A stretch of 64,000 nt of DNA from NCBI GenBank assembly GCA_002049455.2, contig KV918868.1:124001-188000 (forward strand). Reading direction: 5' to 3'. The notes beneath the pieces are model-generated. The model saw only the letters and a list, made by a program, of their open reading frames with translations, did no database searches and was not told the DNA's origin. Of the stretch, positions 31,225-42,770 are shown one piece after another. The stretch is from Porphyra umbilicalis. Lineage: Eukaryota > Rhodophyta > Bangiophyceae > Bangiales > Bangiaceae. The translations under genes were made by a program, and so were the position numbers. Positions within the stretch are counted from its first letter, which is position 1. Each line of letters starts with the position of its first letter.

Positions 31225-33511
31225 GCCGTCAGTTCAGCCGGGGCGCTTGGTCCTTGGCCTCGTAGCTGGTGGCAGCTGTGATGGGGTGGTGGGGGTGACG
31301 TTTTGCGTTGGCCGGCAGGTGGTGCGAGAAGGCAGAGACGGTCTTGTGGGTGCCGCGACGTTGCGCAAACGTTGGGGAAAGGGGCTGTGCGGCTCGTGGT
31401 GCGTTGCGGTACCGAGCGGCGACGGACGGAAGAGTGATTCCCATGTGGGGCGCCCGCTCTTATACCCGCCTGCGGCTCTGAGCGGGCAGACGCCGCCCGC
31501 AGGCGCCCGTGCCATGCGCCGCCACGACGACCACGACCACCCCCAGACCTCTGGGAAGGAGGGGGGACGGCGGCTCTCTCGGCTGGCCTGCGTACGCAGA
31601 CGCGAGCGCAGTCCCCCACCGACGAGGCACATGCGCGCGGCAGGGCGGCTCGCGGCGCAGCCGCCGGCGGGCCTCCCACCCCGTTCCCGGTCGGCTGACG
31701 GCCGCCGCCCGGCCGGCCGGCCACGACGCAGCCGTTGCCGCGGCGCGGGGGGGGTGGGGCACGCAAGCCACCCGCGGCTCCCACCCGCCGACCGGCGGCG
31801 AGCCATACCCTCGGGGCCAGAGGGTGCGACGGGTCACCCCCCCCCCCCCGCCGGCCTGCGTCTGCCGACGCGGCTCCACCGCGGCGCCGCCCACCGCCGC
31901 GCGCCAGTCCCCCCGCCGCGCCGGCGGTTGCGCCGCGGCCGTCGCGGCGCCGGGCCGCCGCCCCCGCCCGCGCGGAGCGTGTGCAAGGCCGTTCCCCCAT
32001 CTCCTGCGAGACGCTGTCGGGCCTGTGCGGGCGCGGCGGCACTAGCACACTCAGAGGCGCGTTGGTGGGGGGGGGGGGGGGGGGGGGGGAATGGCGAGCG
32101 ACCCCGACGCCAGTGCCGGTGCCGCCGCACCGGCGCATGACGCCACCGCCGCCGCCGGTTGGCCGACGCACGGTGGAGCGCCGCCCGTCGCCCGTGCATT
32201 GCTGCGGGGCGCGGGCAGCCGCGGCTCGCAGCGGCGGGGGGGTGGCGGGAGCCGCCGTTGCCCGCGTCGCTTGCCGCCGCCGCCGCTAGCCGCCGCTAGC
32301 CCCGCCGCCCCCGCCGCCGCCGCCGCCCCGGCCACAGCCGCCTCTGCTGCCGTTGCCGCCACCGAGGACGGCGCCGCCGGCGCAGACGTCGCTACGAGCA
32401 GCGCCCCGCGCGGACGAGGCGCCGCCGCCACCGCCGCAGCGGTGCGGGGATCGCGGTCATCCCCCGCCCCCCCCCCCCCCCCACCCCAGTCTCGTCCCCA
32501 GCGGTTGACCCGTTGACCGGAGGGCGTGGCCCGCCACCCCCCCCCCCGCGGCGTGGGTCGACGGGCCGAGGCACGACTGCGGCGCCCGCACGCGCGCGGC
32601 CACGTTGTGCGGTCGCTGGCCTTGTAAGCACACACACGAGGCGGGGGGTGGGGGGTGCCGCCGATCCCCGCCGCGCCCGTCCCCATTGCCCGCCGTCGGG
32701 GAGGCACGCTGCGGTTGCTGGCGGCGGCTCCCGTCGCTCCCCGCGGGCGACCCGTCGGCCCCCCTGCCACGGCGTCGTCCGTGGTCCGCCGGCGCGGGGG
32801 GCGGCGCTTTCCCCCTCCCATCCAAGCGTGTCTGCGTGCACGGGCCCCGCAATGTGCGGTGGGCCGGCAACGCCGCCGCGACCGCTGCGCTGTCCGCCGC
32901 GTCCACGTCGTGGGGGGTCCGCCGGGGAGGGCGCGTCGCCGTGTCCACTGCCAGGCGGGTAGTCTGCCGGATCAGACCGAGTGGCGGCCGGCGGCTCTGG
33001 GGAGGGGCACGACCCGCCGCCGCCGCCACTAGTCCCTCCACCGCTACCGCCGCCGCCGCTGCCGCCGCAGGTGCTGCTTCCGCCGCCGCCGCCGCCGCGT
33101 TCGTCGCCGCCGCCGCCGACGCCACAGCTCTACGCCCCACGTGAACAAATGGAAATCGAGGGGGAAAAACAAGAGGGCAGGGCGAGTGCCGCAACTCCGT
33201 TGGGGACCCCCCCTCCGATGGCGGTTAGCCGCAGCCGTCTCGGTGGCGGTGCCGGGTGGCGGTTGTTCCCCTTCCCGGCGTCACCGTTGGCGCCTGCACG
33301 GGTCGACGCGGACGTGGCCATCCCCGCCTCCACACGTGACGGTCCCCGGCGGCCCCGAGCCGGGCCGGACCGGCACGGGTGATGCGGCCGACGGGGCGCT
33401 CCGCGCGCACCCCCCAGCACCCACCGGGCTCGCGGCCGTGCGGGCAGACCCGGGCCCATTGCTCCAATCGGCGGCGCCCGCCGGGGCTCGGTGCCACGCC
33501 GCCGCCGACGT

Positions 33512-33543
<32 letters not shown>

Positions 33544-33770
33544 CGTCAACGTCGTGTCGGCGACGACGGGCCACCAGGCCACGTCTGTCGGACGGTTGCG
33601 CTCTGCATCGTCCCCCCCCCCCGCTGGGCGCGCCCGGTCCCGCACGATCCCCTGTGTGGGGTGCGCGCGTGCGCGCGCCAGCACCACCGACCGCAGGTGG
33701 GGTGGCGGAGAGATCGGCGTGGCCCCGCTTCCCCAACGGTAACGAGCCGCGACGGAGATTCTTTGATTTC
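31225..33770. other. Very GC-rich, homopolymer-filled stretch without a recognised gene
   Basis: About 2.5 kb of very GC-rich sequence with a 23-G run at 32067-32089 and other C or G runs (for example 31840-31850 and 32461-32482). GCC-type trinucleotide tracts produce Ala/Pro/Arg/Gly-rich open frames on all phases. None contains a recognisable motif. The portion near 31225 should include the promoter of the LPMO-like gene. A degraded or low-complexity gene cannot be excluded. Confidence 0.5.
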
Positions 33771-36700
33771 AACGCCACCTCCGCCGCGGGTCGGTGCCCC
33801 GAGGGATCCGCCTCGGCCCGTGCAGCACGTGCCTTGCGGCGTGCGGGCTCGTCAGACGTGCCGTCGAGGGCGTCTCGACAGCAGCTCAGATCGGGCTGTG
33901 GCCAATGTGGGCTGACACGTGTTGTCTCTGGGTGCACAAGGGGTCCAGCGCTTCTCCGACGGAAGTGGGCTCGACTGGCTATCCCAACCGATGTCGCGGT
34001 GTCCGTCAGCGCACGGAATGCCGTCTAGCTACAGAGCCACCGCATGAGGAGCCGGACCCTCCCCACCCCCCACCCTCCCCAACAACGGGCTCGTAGCGTA
34101 GCTGCGGCGCCCCCGGGCATGACGAGACTCGACCCGTCAACGCCTTGCGAGGTGGCCGGTGACGACCAACGCCAGCCCGTCGCCGAGCGTCCAAGCCGCG
34201 GCCAGAGCATTGTCCAACGCCTTTGGCGCCGCACGCTTGACCGCACAAACGCCCGGAGGCAGACCCGAAGGTGATGCCGTGTCATCACCTTAATTCGCAT
34301 GGCGACTGCCGGCGGCAGTCCAGCGCCGTTTCGACCGTGGCGCGCGCCTCTGCCGCCACCGTTCCCGCTGCCGAGCCGTCAGCAGCCACTCAGCGATTGT
34401 GGCCACGACCACCGCTTCGAGCGTGGGCGCCCCCCCGGTGCGGCTGCAAGGCACACGGCGATCCCTACTGCCAAGAGCCCGTCGGACGGCACATCGCAAT
34501 CGGCGCGATCCGCTCTTTGAGGGGCCCACGAACTGCAGACAGCTTCCCGTACACTTTGCTTCGACAGCCTCGTCTACGTCTCCTCGTTGCCTCCCATGGG
34601 TCCTGTGGGCCTGACACCAGGACCTGTTCACTTGTAGGAGGACGCCCAAGCAGCCGAACCGCGGCAGTACCCGAGCCACGAGCGCGGCTCCACCATGGCT
34701 TGGTGCGCGCCTCAGTCGTTGAAGAAGGATCAGAGCAGGAAGAAAGTTTTCTGGTTTAACCGGGACAGCGCGATGGGTCGGGCTGATGCAAGAAGGTGGG
34801 CCATGCGCCAGACCACCGCCGTCCTCGACTCACCGGGGTGGATCGATTCCGCCGCCGGTTTCTCGGAGACCAGCCCAGCCGACTGACACACCAACAAAAA
34901 CCGTGAGCCCCCGTCCAACAGTCGGGTCTCGTCGTCCGAAGTATCGAGACGCTGAACGGGAGTCGCTCCCGTTCACCTTCCAGTTTGGGGGCATTGCCCC
35001 GAATGGCAGTTTCTCCCGTTCTAGACGAGTTCGGGGTAGCCGAGGTCCCGGTCACCAGGGTCTATAGCATCAACTTACATTTTCGCGTAGGAAGGGTGTC
35101 AAATCTACCACTTCTGGACCAGAAGTATCGATGGATCTTCAAGTACACTTCGAGCGCTGAGGTGCGACGTCTCCTTCGACCGTCGATCATCTGACGTCGA
35201 TGCGCGGCGGTTCCTACCCGTGGAGCGACGGCGTGGACATGGGTAGGGTGCATCGTGAAGCTTATACTGCTGCTCACAGATGTATTGACTACAGAATGAA
35301 CGTTTTTTTGGGATGCTCGCAGCCCGGAACCCTTCGGCAGGGAAGGTACGGCTTTTGGTGTGGTGATGGGCTGTCGCGCCTGCTGAGACCGAGTCCGTGA
35401 CCGACGCAATCGGATCGCACGAAGAAGATGAGTCGCACCTGTGGTCGCGACGACGGCGAGTCGGAGAAATTGCAATGTCAACCGCGCTGTAACTGGGGGT
35501 TAGACCCGTTCGGGAAGCAGAAATTGGCTTACAGGCTCCTGAAGACGTTTCCCAGAGGGGGTCCTCTGACGGCCTCAATCTGGGCGATCGTGACATGGAT
35601 GACAGGTGATCGCTGCCTTAACGAGCTCGATTGCACCTAACCGGACGGCCGGATCAGTCGATCAGCCTCGTAAGTGAGCGTGCGAACCGGATACGCCCTG
35701 TATTCGAGACGCGATCGTGCACTTCATTTGGACTTTTTTGTACTTCAGATCAAGTGCGGATCTGACGATAAGCGCCTGATGGCGGCATTTGCTGTGCTGA
35801 TGTTCGGAGCCAAGCCCGTGAGTGTCCAAACCAGCCTGGTGTGCACTGCAGCGGAGCAGCACGACACAGGCGCGTGGTCATATTCCAACGGCACAGAAAG
35901 TCCAGGGCGGCCAGGAACGGGGTGTGCTCGCCAGCAGGGCACGCACGAGACAGCTTTTACCCGCGCGCATGCTCGTTCCGCGACCGGCAACTTGTGCTCC
36001 TGAGACGGGCGTCACAGCTTGTGCTTCTGTGTGCCAGATCAACAGGAACGTTGCAGTTCGTGCTCGTCCCCTCCTTGAGTAGCACAACGACCTACTAGTG
36101 CCGAACTGCACTATCCGCCGGCACACGCTACAGGTGAAACGGAGCATGACTGCCCACCCCGACAGTTTCGACGCTCTTTCCGACATATCGTAACGCGGGC
36201 ACTGCGCAACGGCTTGGACGCTGATTGCGACATATCCCAATGCGGACACTGCACCATGTGGCTGATAGGCACACCCGACGAGGACACCATTGCGGGGCAC
36301 CATCGAGCGTCGATGCCGCAGTCGCACTCGCGTCGGAGGCGGACAAGAATTCTGAAAGCACGCACCTGGGAGTCTCGATGCAATGGTCATGCTTTTTCTA
36401 AGGGCGAACAGCCACTGTGCCTGCACACAATCTGCTCTCAGCATCGGCATGCGAAGAGCTCCAATCAACTATGCGAACAGAAAAGTCTAAAAATCCGAAA
36501 TGAGGTATGCAAAAACGAGTGCAGGCCAGTTCAGTGACAACACCGCAAACCTTTGTGACCACAATGCACTTTATGGTACTAGATTGACATGATTCCGAGA
36601 TACCTTACCGAACGACGACAAGAACAAGCCAAACGTGTCATTTGCATGAAGGAAGAATACAAACTGGCTATTGCGGGCCTTCCCGTTCTTGTAGCCATAA

Positions 36701-36958
36701 TGTCACAAGTAGCAGAAGGGTACAAAGAGATTCCGACCCTGTGACAGAGAGGCAAACCAAAACGTAAGATGTAGAGAGGACCGTGCCCCTGTGTGCCCCC
36801 CGTCAAAAATGAAGCAACAAACAGGCTTTGGGAAATCCTACAAGAAGAAGCGGCCCTTCCCAGCACAAGCGCAAGCATGAGATCAAAGAGAAGCGTCGAT
36901 CACGCCATCCGGGTCCAACAAATGACCCGCTCACAACACACAGAAGCAAGAGTTCAAG
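33771..36958. other. Lower-GC stretch without a recognised gene
   Basis: About 3.2 kb of mixed composition that marks the transition to the repeat-rich right half. Short open frames were read on both strands and none was recognised. It contains an imperfect 47-bp tandem duplication at 36170-36264. The right end is the 3' flank of the RecQ-type gene. Confidence 0.5.
36170..36264. repeat. Imperfect 47-bp tandem duplication
   Basis: Two adjacent segments (36170-36216 and 36217-36264) share GACGCT, CGACATATC, GCGG and CACTGC in register, with roughly 70 percent identity by eye. It is not in a recognised gene. Confidence 0.65.
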
Positions 36959-39237
36959 TCAAGCAAAAGCGGTACTATCCGTCTGGGGCGCACAAACGCC
37001 GCAACGACAGCCGTCCACACCTGCGTCCTGCTCACGAGGAGCTCCAAAGAAGTCACAAAGTCGTCGATGGAGGCACCCATCAGCCTCGAAAAAATCGAGC
37101 ACCTCGTCAAGAACAGCGATCTGCTGTTTGGCAGAAGTCTTCATTGACCTCTCCAGCAAACGCCCGGCATCTCGCGGATCCTTTTGGTCGAGGACTGCCA
37201 GCGGCTGCACCATCGGGTAGTCATCGCTGTAGTCAATGTCAACGAGGTCAACAGCGGCCAGATCCTCCAGGGCGTCATGAACTGCCGTCGGTCCTCCTGC
37301 TCCAAGCTCCAAGAAGGGAGCCACCGCACAAACGTCGCGAACATCGCGTCGAACGGCCAGGTTGCGAGTCATAGCCGCAAATCCGGGCTCAAAGTGATCC
37401 TTCCACAACGCGTTAGCAAACGTAGACAGCACAGGCCATGGCTGCAGCGTCGATTTGGCGCCTTGGAACGCCGCGATGCGAGCCCGCTGCGTCCTTCCCG
37501 CGAGCGCCAAGCCTGTGCGGCAAAGGGCAGCAAGAATAGCGTTCGTGTCGTCCGCGTCGATGCCAGCCCTGTGGTAGTCCGCCCAATGCAGGAACGACGT
37601 GGGACCGAGAGGTGTCGTGCGCTCGTAAATCTTGCGCATGAGTGCTACCGTCGTTGACATCGGAAGAGGTGTCGTCTCGATGCTGCGCCGGGTACTCTCG
37701 CTGTCATCTGCATTGTAGAAGCAGACGCAGTACGCGTCTTCACCGTCACGACCGGCACGACCCACTTGCTGGGCGTACTCTGCCACTGACCTCGCTCCAG
37801 CCTAGGACAGACACGAAGTGGAAACGCGCGTGCAGCACACAAAGGAACAAACGTCACTCCAGGACAGAAAGAGGCAACCGCTAATGTTCCAAATTGTAAG
37901 CATGTGTCGTCAGTCTTGTTCTTCAAGCACAAAGACCCAGCTCGAGACAAGACCAATCGACACCAATCGTCCAACAAGAAAAAGAGGATTACGTCACAAC
38001 GCAACTCGAAACAAGTACCAGAGAACTGAAAGAACGTACGAGATGGAGAATGACACGGACATGAGGACAGTCAACGCCAAGACCGAAGGCAATAGTTGCA
38101 ATGACGACGACACCACGAGTCGTTAAGAAGAGGTCTTCCACCTCGGCACGGTCGGTCCGCCCCGCATGGTACGCACGAAAAGCAAGTGCCGCCCCAGTCG
38201 CACCGAGCCGCTGCTGCGCCGCGGCAAGCACAAGCTCCTTGCACACATCTTCGGACAGAGCACGGGACGGCACGTAGATGATCGTGTTGCCCTGCTGGGC
38301 GCGTGCCTTGATGGAGAGCCGAAGAGCACGGGCAATGCGCCACTTATACTCCGTCGCCGACGCCACACGCCGCGCAAGCGACACTCGGCCAAAGGTCAGA
38401 GCCGCCGGCCTCTTGACAACATGCAGGAGCAGGTTCTTTCTCAGGAATGGGCCTCGCTGGACTATAGGCGACGACATGCTCATCCGTCGAATGACCAGCT
38501 GCTGGTCGCGGCGCCGCATGGTGGCCGTGAGCCCAAGTCGACGTTGCGCTTGGACAAGCGATGCTCCCATTGCCATCGTCGGCCGCCACAGGTACCAATC
38601 GTTGTACAGGTGGGCCTCATCAAAGCATAGCAGCGCGATTCCTCGGTCGTTCAAAAGCTTGCGGAAGGAGGGGTCGTGACACAGCAACTCCGGAGATATA
38701 AACAGGGCGCAAAGCCGCTTCTCCATGATCATGGACTTGCACAGAAGCCGCTCGTCACTCGTGCTTGATGAAGTCAGTGCCATCGCAGACACGCCTACTT
38801 TGTTTAGAGAATCAGCGTGCTGGCGGCTGAGCCCCTTTAGAGGCACCAGCATGACACTTAGAGATCGATCCATCTGATGGAGAAGATCAGCAGCCAGGCC
38901 GAAAGTGGTCGTCTACCCTAGCATGAGAGAAAGACGTGCATGTCCAGCAATACTGTCGTTAGAACCACAGTACACTCGGCAGATGAACTTGAGCAGGTGG
39001 CCTTCTGCACAAGGAAAAAAAATGACACGAGGTAAACGTAAAGTAAGACACGAAAGACCATGCGACGGGGCGTACCTTTCCGGATGCCGTCGCATTCACG
39101 GAGATGACCTCTGCGCGGGGGCGATCTTGGTCAAGCAGAGGAAGAAGAGCCTCTAGCTGCCCAGGACGGAAGCTTTCATGACCAAACTGGCGCTCGAGGG
39201 AGAGAAGGGCAGCTGCTTCGATCTGCGAGCGCTCCAT
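36959..39237 (-). CDS. RecQ-type DNA helicase next to a tyrosine recombinase
   Basis: Predicted 3'-5' DNA helicase, 625 aa, from three phase-0 exons: 39237-39076, 38912-38040 and 37801-36959. The introns are 38913-39075 (163 nt) and 37802-38039 (238 nt), with GTACG donors and TAG acceptors. Motifs: 0 FGHESFRPGQLEAL, I NATASGKTT (completed across the first splice; the usual form is PTGGGKS), Ia LVPLKGLSRQ, II FDEAHLYNDW (DEAH as in RecQ), III GLTATM, IV NTIIYVPSR, V ATIAFGLGVD, VI QQVGRAGRDG (just after the second splice). A Cys cluster (GCLHRRLCDFFGAP, then CRCGVC) resembles the RecQ zinc site but sits at the extreme C-terminus, about 240 residues after motif VI instead of about 60. No HRDC domain is seen. 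It lies head to tail with the recombinase gene, 339 bp apart, suggesting a mobile-element helicase and not a genome-maintenance RecQ; that is inference. Confidence 0.88.
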
Positions 39238-39576
39238 GGCTATCGGCGACGAGTCAAGCAGGAAATGTCACGACGATCAGCGTGTGTCGCCGCATGAACA
39301 GAGCCAGAAGACTTGACAACCGCCGGCCGCAGGACGTCGGACCATCGCGTCAAAAAAATGTCATCAGAGCTCTCACGTCGTGAGAAAAATGGATCCGGTA
39401 CGCGAATGTATCCGCTGGGTACCATATTTGCAAGTCCTGTGTTCATCAAGCGATTCGTAATCTGGTAACGACACGTCAGGTGTGAGAGAACGGTTTACAA
39501 TCACGTGACGTGGAATGAGATCAGCCACGAGATGACGCGCGGAGCCCTGGACCTTTAACACATCAACACCAACAAT
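39238..39576. other. Spacer between recombinase and RecQ-type genes
   Basis: These 339 bp separate two same-strand genes. No open frame of note or clear promoter element was recognised. It must contain the recombinase 3' UTR and the helicase 5' region unless the genes are co-transcribed. Confidence 0.5.
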
Positions 39577-41011
39577 TCACAAGTCTATGCTCTTGTGCAC
39601 ACACTCGGGGACCTCCCCGCCGTTGATGATGACGTCGGCAAGCGCTGCAGCAGGTGACGTGTAGGTGAACCGCCTCTCGAGCCGGTTCGATGCTTGCACG
39701 TAAGCCCAGTACGCCGACATCGTATGCCAGCCACCGCGGGCCTTGATTTCGGCGTCGGCAACGCCTAGCAGACGATACAGCTGCGCACCACCGCGCTTGC
39801 ATGAGTGAGTACCCAAGAACCGATACGAGTCGACTCCCGCCTCGTCGAGTGCCCGTCGCATGGACTCGAGGAACGCGCTGTCCTTCAGCCTTGTGTGCGC
39901 TGACATTTCCCACGCACCGCAGGGTAGCATCTTGAAGGGGCAGAAGAGAAACCCCTTAGCGTCTCCGCGTAGCATCAGGTACATGGCCATCGCCAAAACA
40001 GGGTCCACTCGTGGGTCTCCCGCCAGTCCTGGCGCCCCTTCAAGGTGATACTGCCGTCCCGACGTCGACGTCTTCGTGCCGTCCAGCAAATTAATCCGAA
40101 AGACCAGATTGCCGCGCACGTCTTCTGTTTGCATGACGTTCTCTCGTCTTCGTGGAGAAACCAACCATGACCGCATGTTCAATACGTGCAAAGCAGACTC
40201 GCTCCCATCACGTCAGACGTGCGGCTCAGAGATACAGCAGGGAACATTGCAATCGGTGCCCAGCACGGCACGAGAGCACGTCCGCCCGCTCATCAAGACG
40301 CCCCACACTCGATCCCGCGTGAACGTACTTAAGTTTTGTGACCTCATCGAACCGCATCATCAGGAAAGTCGCCGTCATCATGGCAGCGAACTGCGCCAGC
40401 CGCTCAGGTGAGATGCTGTCTTGGTCGGAAATAAAGTGATCGTAGTAGGCACATATGTGCCCATACTCCAGCGGGTCCATTGGAAGCGTGACACGTCCAT
40501 CACGAGCGAGCTTGACCTTGTGCGCCCGCTTCATGTCGTCAACCGCCTTACTGTCATTCGGGTTACCATTGACGAAAACCTTGCCGTCAATCTCGCCCGT
40601 AGACCAACGCCCAGTTCGGCCGAGCTCGGTGAAAAACAGCGTCATCTGGGCGGAGATGTGCTTGGACGTCGAGATCCCGAGCTCAAAGTTCTTGGTGCGC
40701 ACCTTGTAGAACGTTGCAACATGCGCGGCAGTAGTAGCATCGACCTTGGTGGGGGTCACACCCACCTTGGAGCAAAAATCAAGGTACTCCTTGCGTGTCC
40801 TCTTGTGCACCTTGGAGCTGCTTTGCGACCGGGCCGTCTCGATAGCCGCGGCAGTGGAGGCCACAGGATCATAATCTTTTGCACTCGGCGCGAGGCTCAG
40901 CCACTCAACATTGCGGGCGGTGCTTGACCGACCATCTTGCGATCCGTCCAGGCGGGACGAGCGAGGAACACCACCAGGCGCCGTGGACGTCATACTGCCG
41001 TTCGAAGACAT
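39577..41011 (-). CDS. Tyrosine recombinase (Crypton-like YR integrase)
   Basis: Predicted site-specific recombinase of 417 aa from two exons, 41011-40329 and 40147-39577. The intron is 40148-40328 (donor GTACGT); its acceptor was chosen because it gives the matching phase. The N-terminal half has a helical SAM-like core-binding segment (HKRTRKEYLDFCSKVG, AAHVATFYKVR, SKHISAQMTLFFTEL). The catalytic half shows the first Arg in LMMRFDEVTKL, a Lys in NLLDGTKTSTSG, then GTHSCKRGGAQLYRLLGV, GGWHTMS and the nucleophile region AYWAYVQ. The box is HSCKRGG: a Lys stands where HxxR has Arg, with Arg next to it. Similar HSxRRGG boxes occur in Crypton YRs. Such enzymes move elements through circular intermediates without target-site duplication. 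It sits immediately upstream of the RecQ-type gene and 0.9 kb from the tandem 9.6-kb unit. A domesticated YR is an alternative. Confidence 0.85.
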
Positions 41012-41915
41012 CGCGCAGGATAGTGCTTGGCACGTGGGAGGGCAGTCGTGGCGGCGAGATGAAGACTTGCCTCTGCGCCCGCGAGGGACAGCTTCATCTC
41101 AAGCGGGGTCTTGCTCATGGCTTTCGATCGGCCATAAAGTGGATCGCCAGTCTCTTGCATTCGGTAAGGTCGGAACAATCACCAGGAGCGAATGCGAAGG
41201 CGACATCACTTGCATCTACCTGATGAGAGACGGTTTCAAAATACTTACCATATGGTCCGTCCGTGTCCCATGATCATGCAGCTTGTAACGAGATGTCGCT
41301 CACAGTAGTCTACGACATGATCTGGAGAGAACTGATTTCATCATGTTGCAAGGAAGCGCGAACTAGGTACCAAAACATTCAGCTGGTAACAAGAGTTTAC
41401 ATACAGCCGTTCTCCCAAAAATCCCTCACTCCAACTGTTGCAAAAGAGTTGCAATTCGGCCTCTACGACGCCGCAGAGGCCGATTTGGAACTCTTTTGCA
41501 CCAGTTGGAGTGGGATTTGGAGCGTTGCACGCCATTCGCTGCAGAGTGTATATCCATTTTTCCGCGATTCGTCGGTGTCTCGCAGTCATTGTCATAGCAG
41601 AAGACTTCTCAGGGGACTGTCTCTGCGCGAGTGGACGGACATTTGGTCAGGATGGGTGCTTTGACCGTCGAGGACAGCAATGGACTCCAGCGGGGCGTTG
41701 CATGCTCACGAAGAAGTGAGGGCGCGAGCAGTGTTCTCAGCGTACGTGACCAAAAAAAAAAAAAGTCTTTATCATGGGCAAGCGCATGGATGGTTCGCAT
41801 GGTCCCTCACAAACACAGAGTCTTCACAAGTTGAAAGCAGACGCACACTGAGTCCCTGAATGATGCATGGCTGGTCTTGAACCATAACCTCATCACCGGG
41901 TGACCGCTGCTTCCC
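41012..41915. other. Spacer between recombinase start and tandem unit
   Basis: About 0.9 kb holding the recombinase upstream region and a long imperfect hairpin at 41412-41525. No protein was recognised. Confidence 0.5.
41412..41525. repeat. Imperfect inverted repeat, about 45-bp arms
   Basis: The left arm (about 41416-41464) and right arm (about 41475-41519) are reverse complements with a few mismatches and small bulges, around the loop ACGACGCCGC. Shared blocks are CACTCCAACT, TGCAAAAGAGTT and TCGGCCTCT. RNA from this locus would form a hairpin of the size of a small-RNA precursor; it could equally be a foldback element. Confidence 0.85.
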
Positions 41916-42270
41916 CTCATGAAAATTGCCAGGCACAACAGTCGTTTCCCAGAAGTACCGCAAGAAACATAGAACTTGGTTGTGGAGCATCGAGCTGCAC
42001 AGAGTGTCCGCCAACAGAATGATATAGGGTGGCAGGAGGTAACATTCAAAAGACTCCAAAAGCCGAAAACGTCGCAGATCGTGTAGGATCCCGGCCCCGG
42101 GGAGAGCTTGTTTTTAGAGGATGAAAAAGTAGAGGGTGGCAGATCTGATGAGGGCGCAGGCGTATCGGACGACCCAGCATTATCAACAATCGAAGGGAGT
42201 GCGAAATGGTCGCACAAAGGAGACGGCTGTTCCGTATTTGCTCGCAGCAGCCGTCCGCGAAGAGGGTACG

Positions 42271-42565
42271 GTGCGTAACGGCTGCTGCTCGCCGATAGGG
42301 AATGATGGGGGAGAGGCAAGGTGAGGTTGGGCGCGATGGACTGTGAGACAAAGGAAGAGCTGGGCCAAACGGGCCAAGAAGTGCCTCTGCCTGCGTCGAG
42401 GGACCTTGATCGAAATTATCGCCTCGAAGCGACTTGCGACGCATTACAGGTCCGGAGCACAAGTATGCCGAGACTGTCGGTATTCATCAAATCTTGTTGA
42501 AAAACGGCGATTGGGTAACCCAATTACACAATCTGGTACGGATACTTCCACAGATTACCCCCCAG
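42271..42565. repeat. Internal diverged repeat R1 (uninterrupted copy), tandem copy 1
   Basis: Begins GTGCGTAACGG and runs through GGGAATGATGGGGGAGAGGC, CAAGAAGTGCCT and CATTACAGGTCC. It aligns with R2 (42771-42891 plus 43678-43860) at perhaps 65-75 percent identity. R1 has no insertion at CAAGAAGT, so it serves as the empty site for the hAT-like element. Confidence 0.85.
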
Positions 42566-42770
42566 TCTGCCTCGGGAGGGGAGCGGCCTCGCGTGTGAAT
42601 CACAAGTGCTAATTGTTGTGTACCACTCTTGATGCGAGCCATCAAGGCCCCAACTGAACTATAGGTTTGGTATCATGGAGCCAGTGCACCAAACTGATCT
42701 GCATAGTCCCCACTCACTATTACCACAGAACGCTGAGTCGCCTGTTAGAGGAAGCAGATGCATACACACT

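Noticed and set aside
31225-34028. Several open frames of 100-300 codons in the GC-rich gap
   Set aside because: They overlap in all phases, lack motifs and are interrupted by G or C runs, as expected by chance at this composition.
36959-39237. Housekeeping BLM/WRN-type RecQ
   Set aside because: No HRDC domain, the zinc cluster is displaced, the Walker A is atypical, and the neighbour is a recombinase. It is kept as a RecQ-type helicase without an orthologue name.
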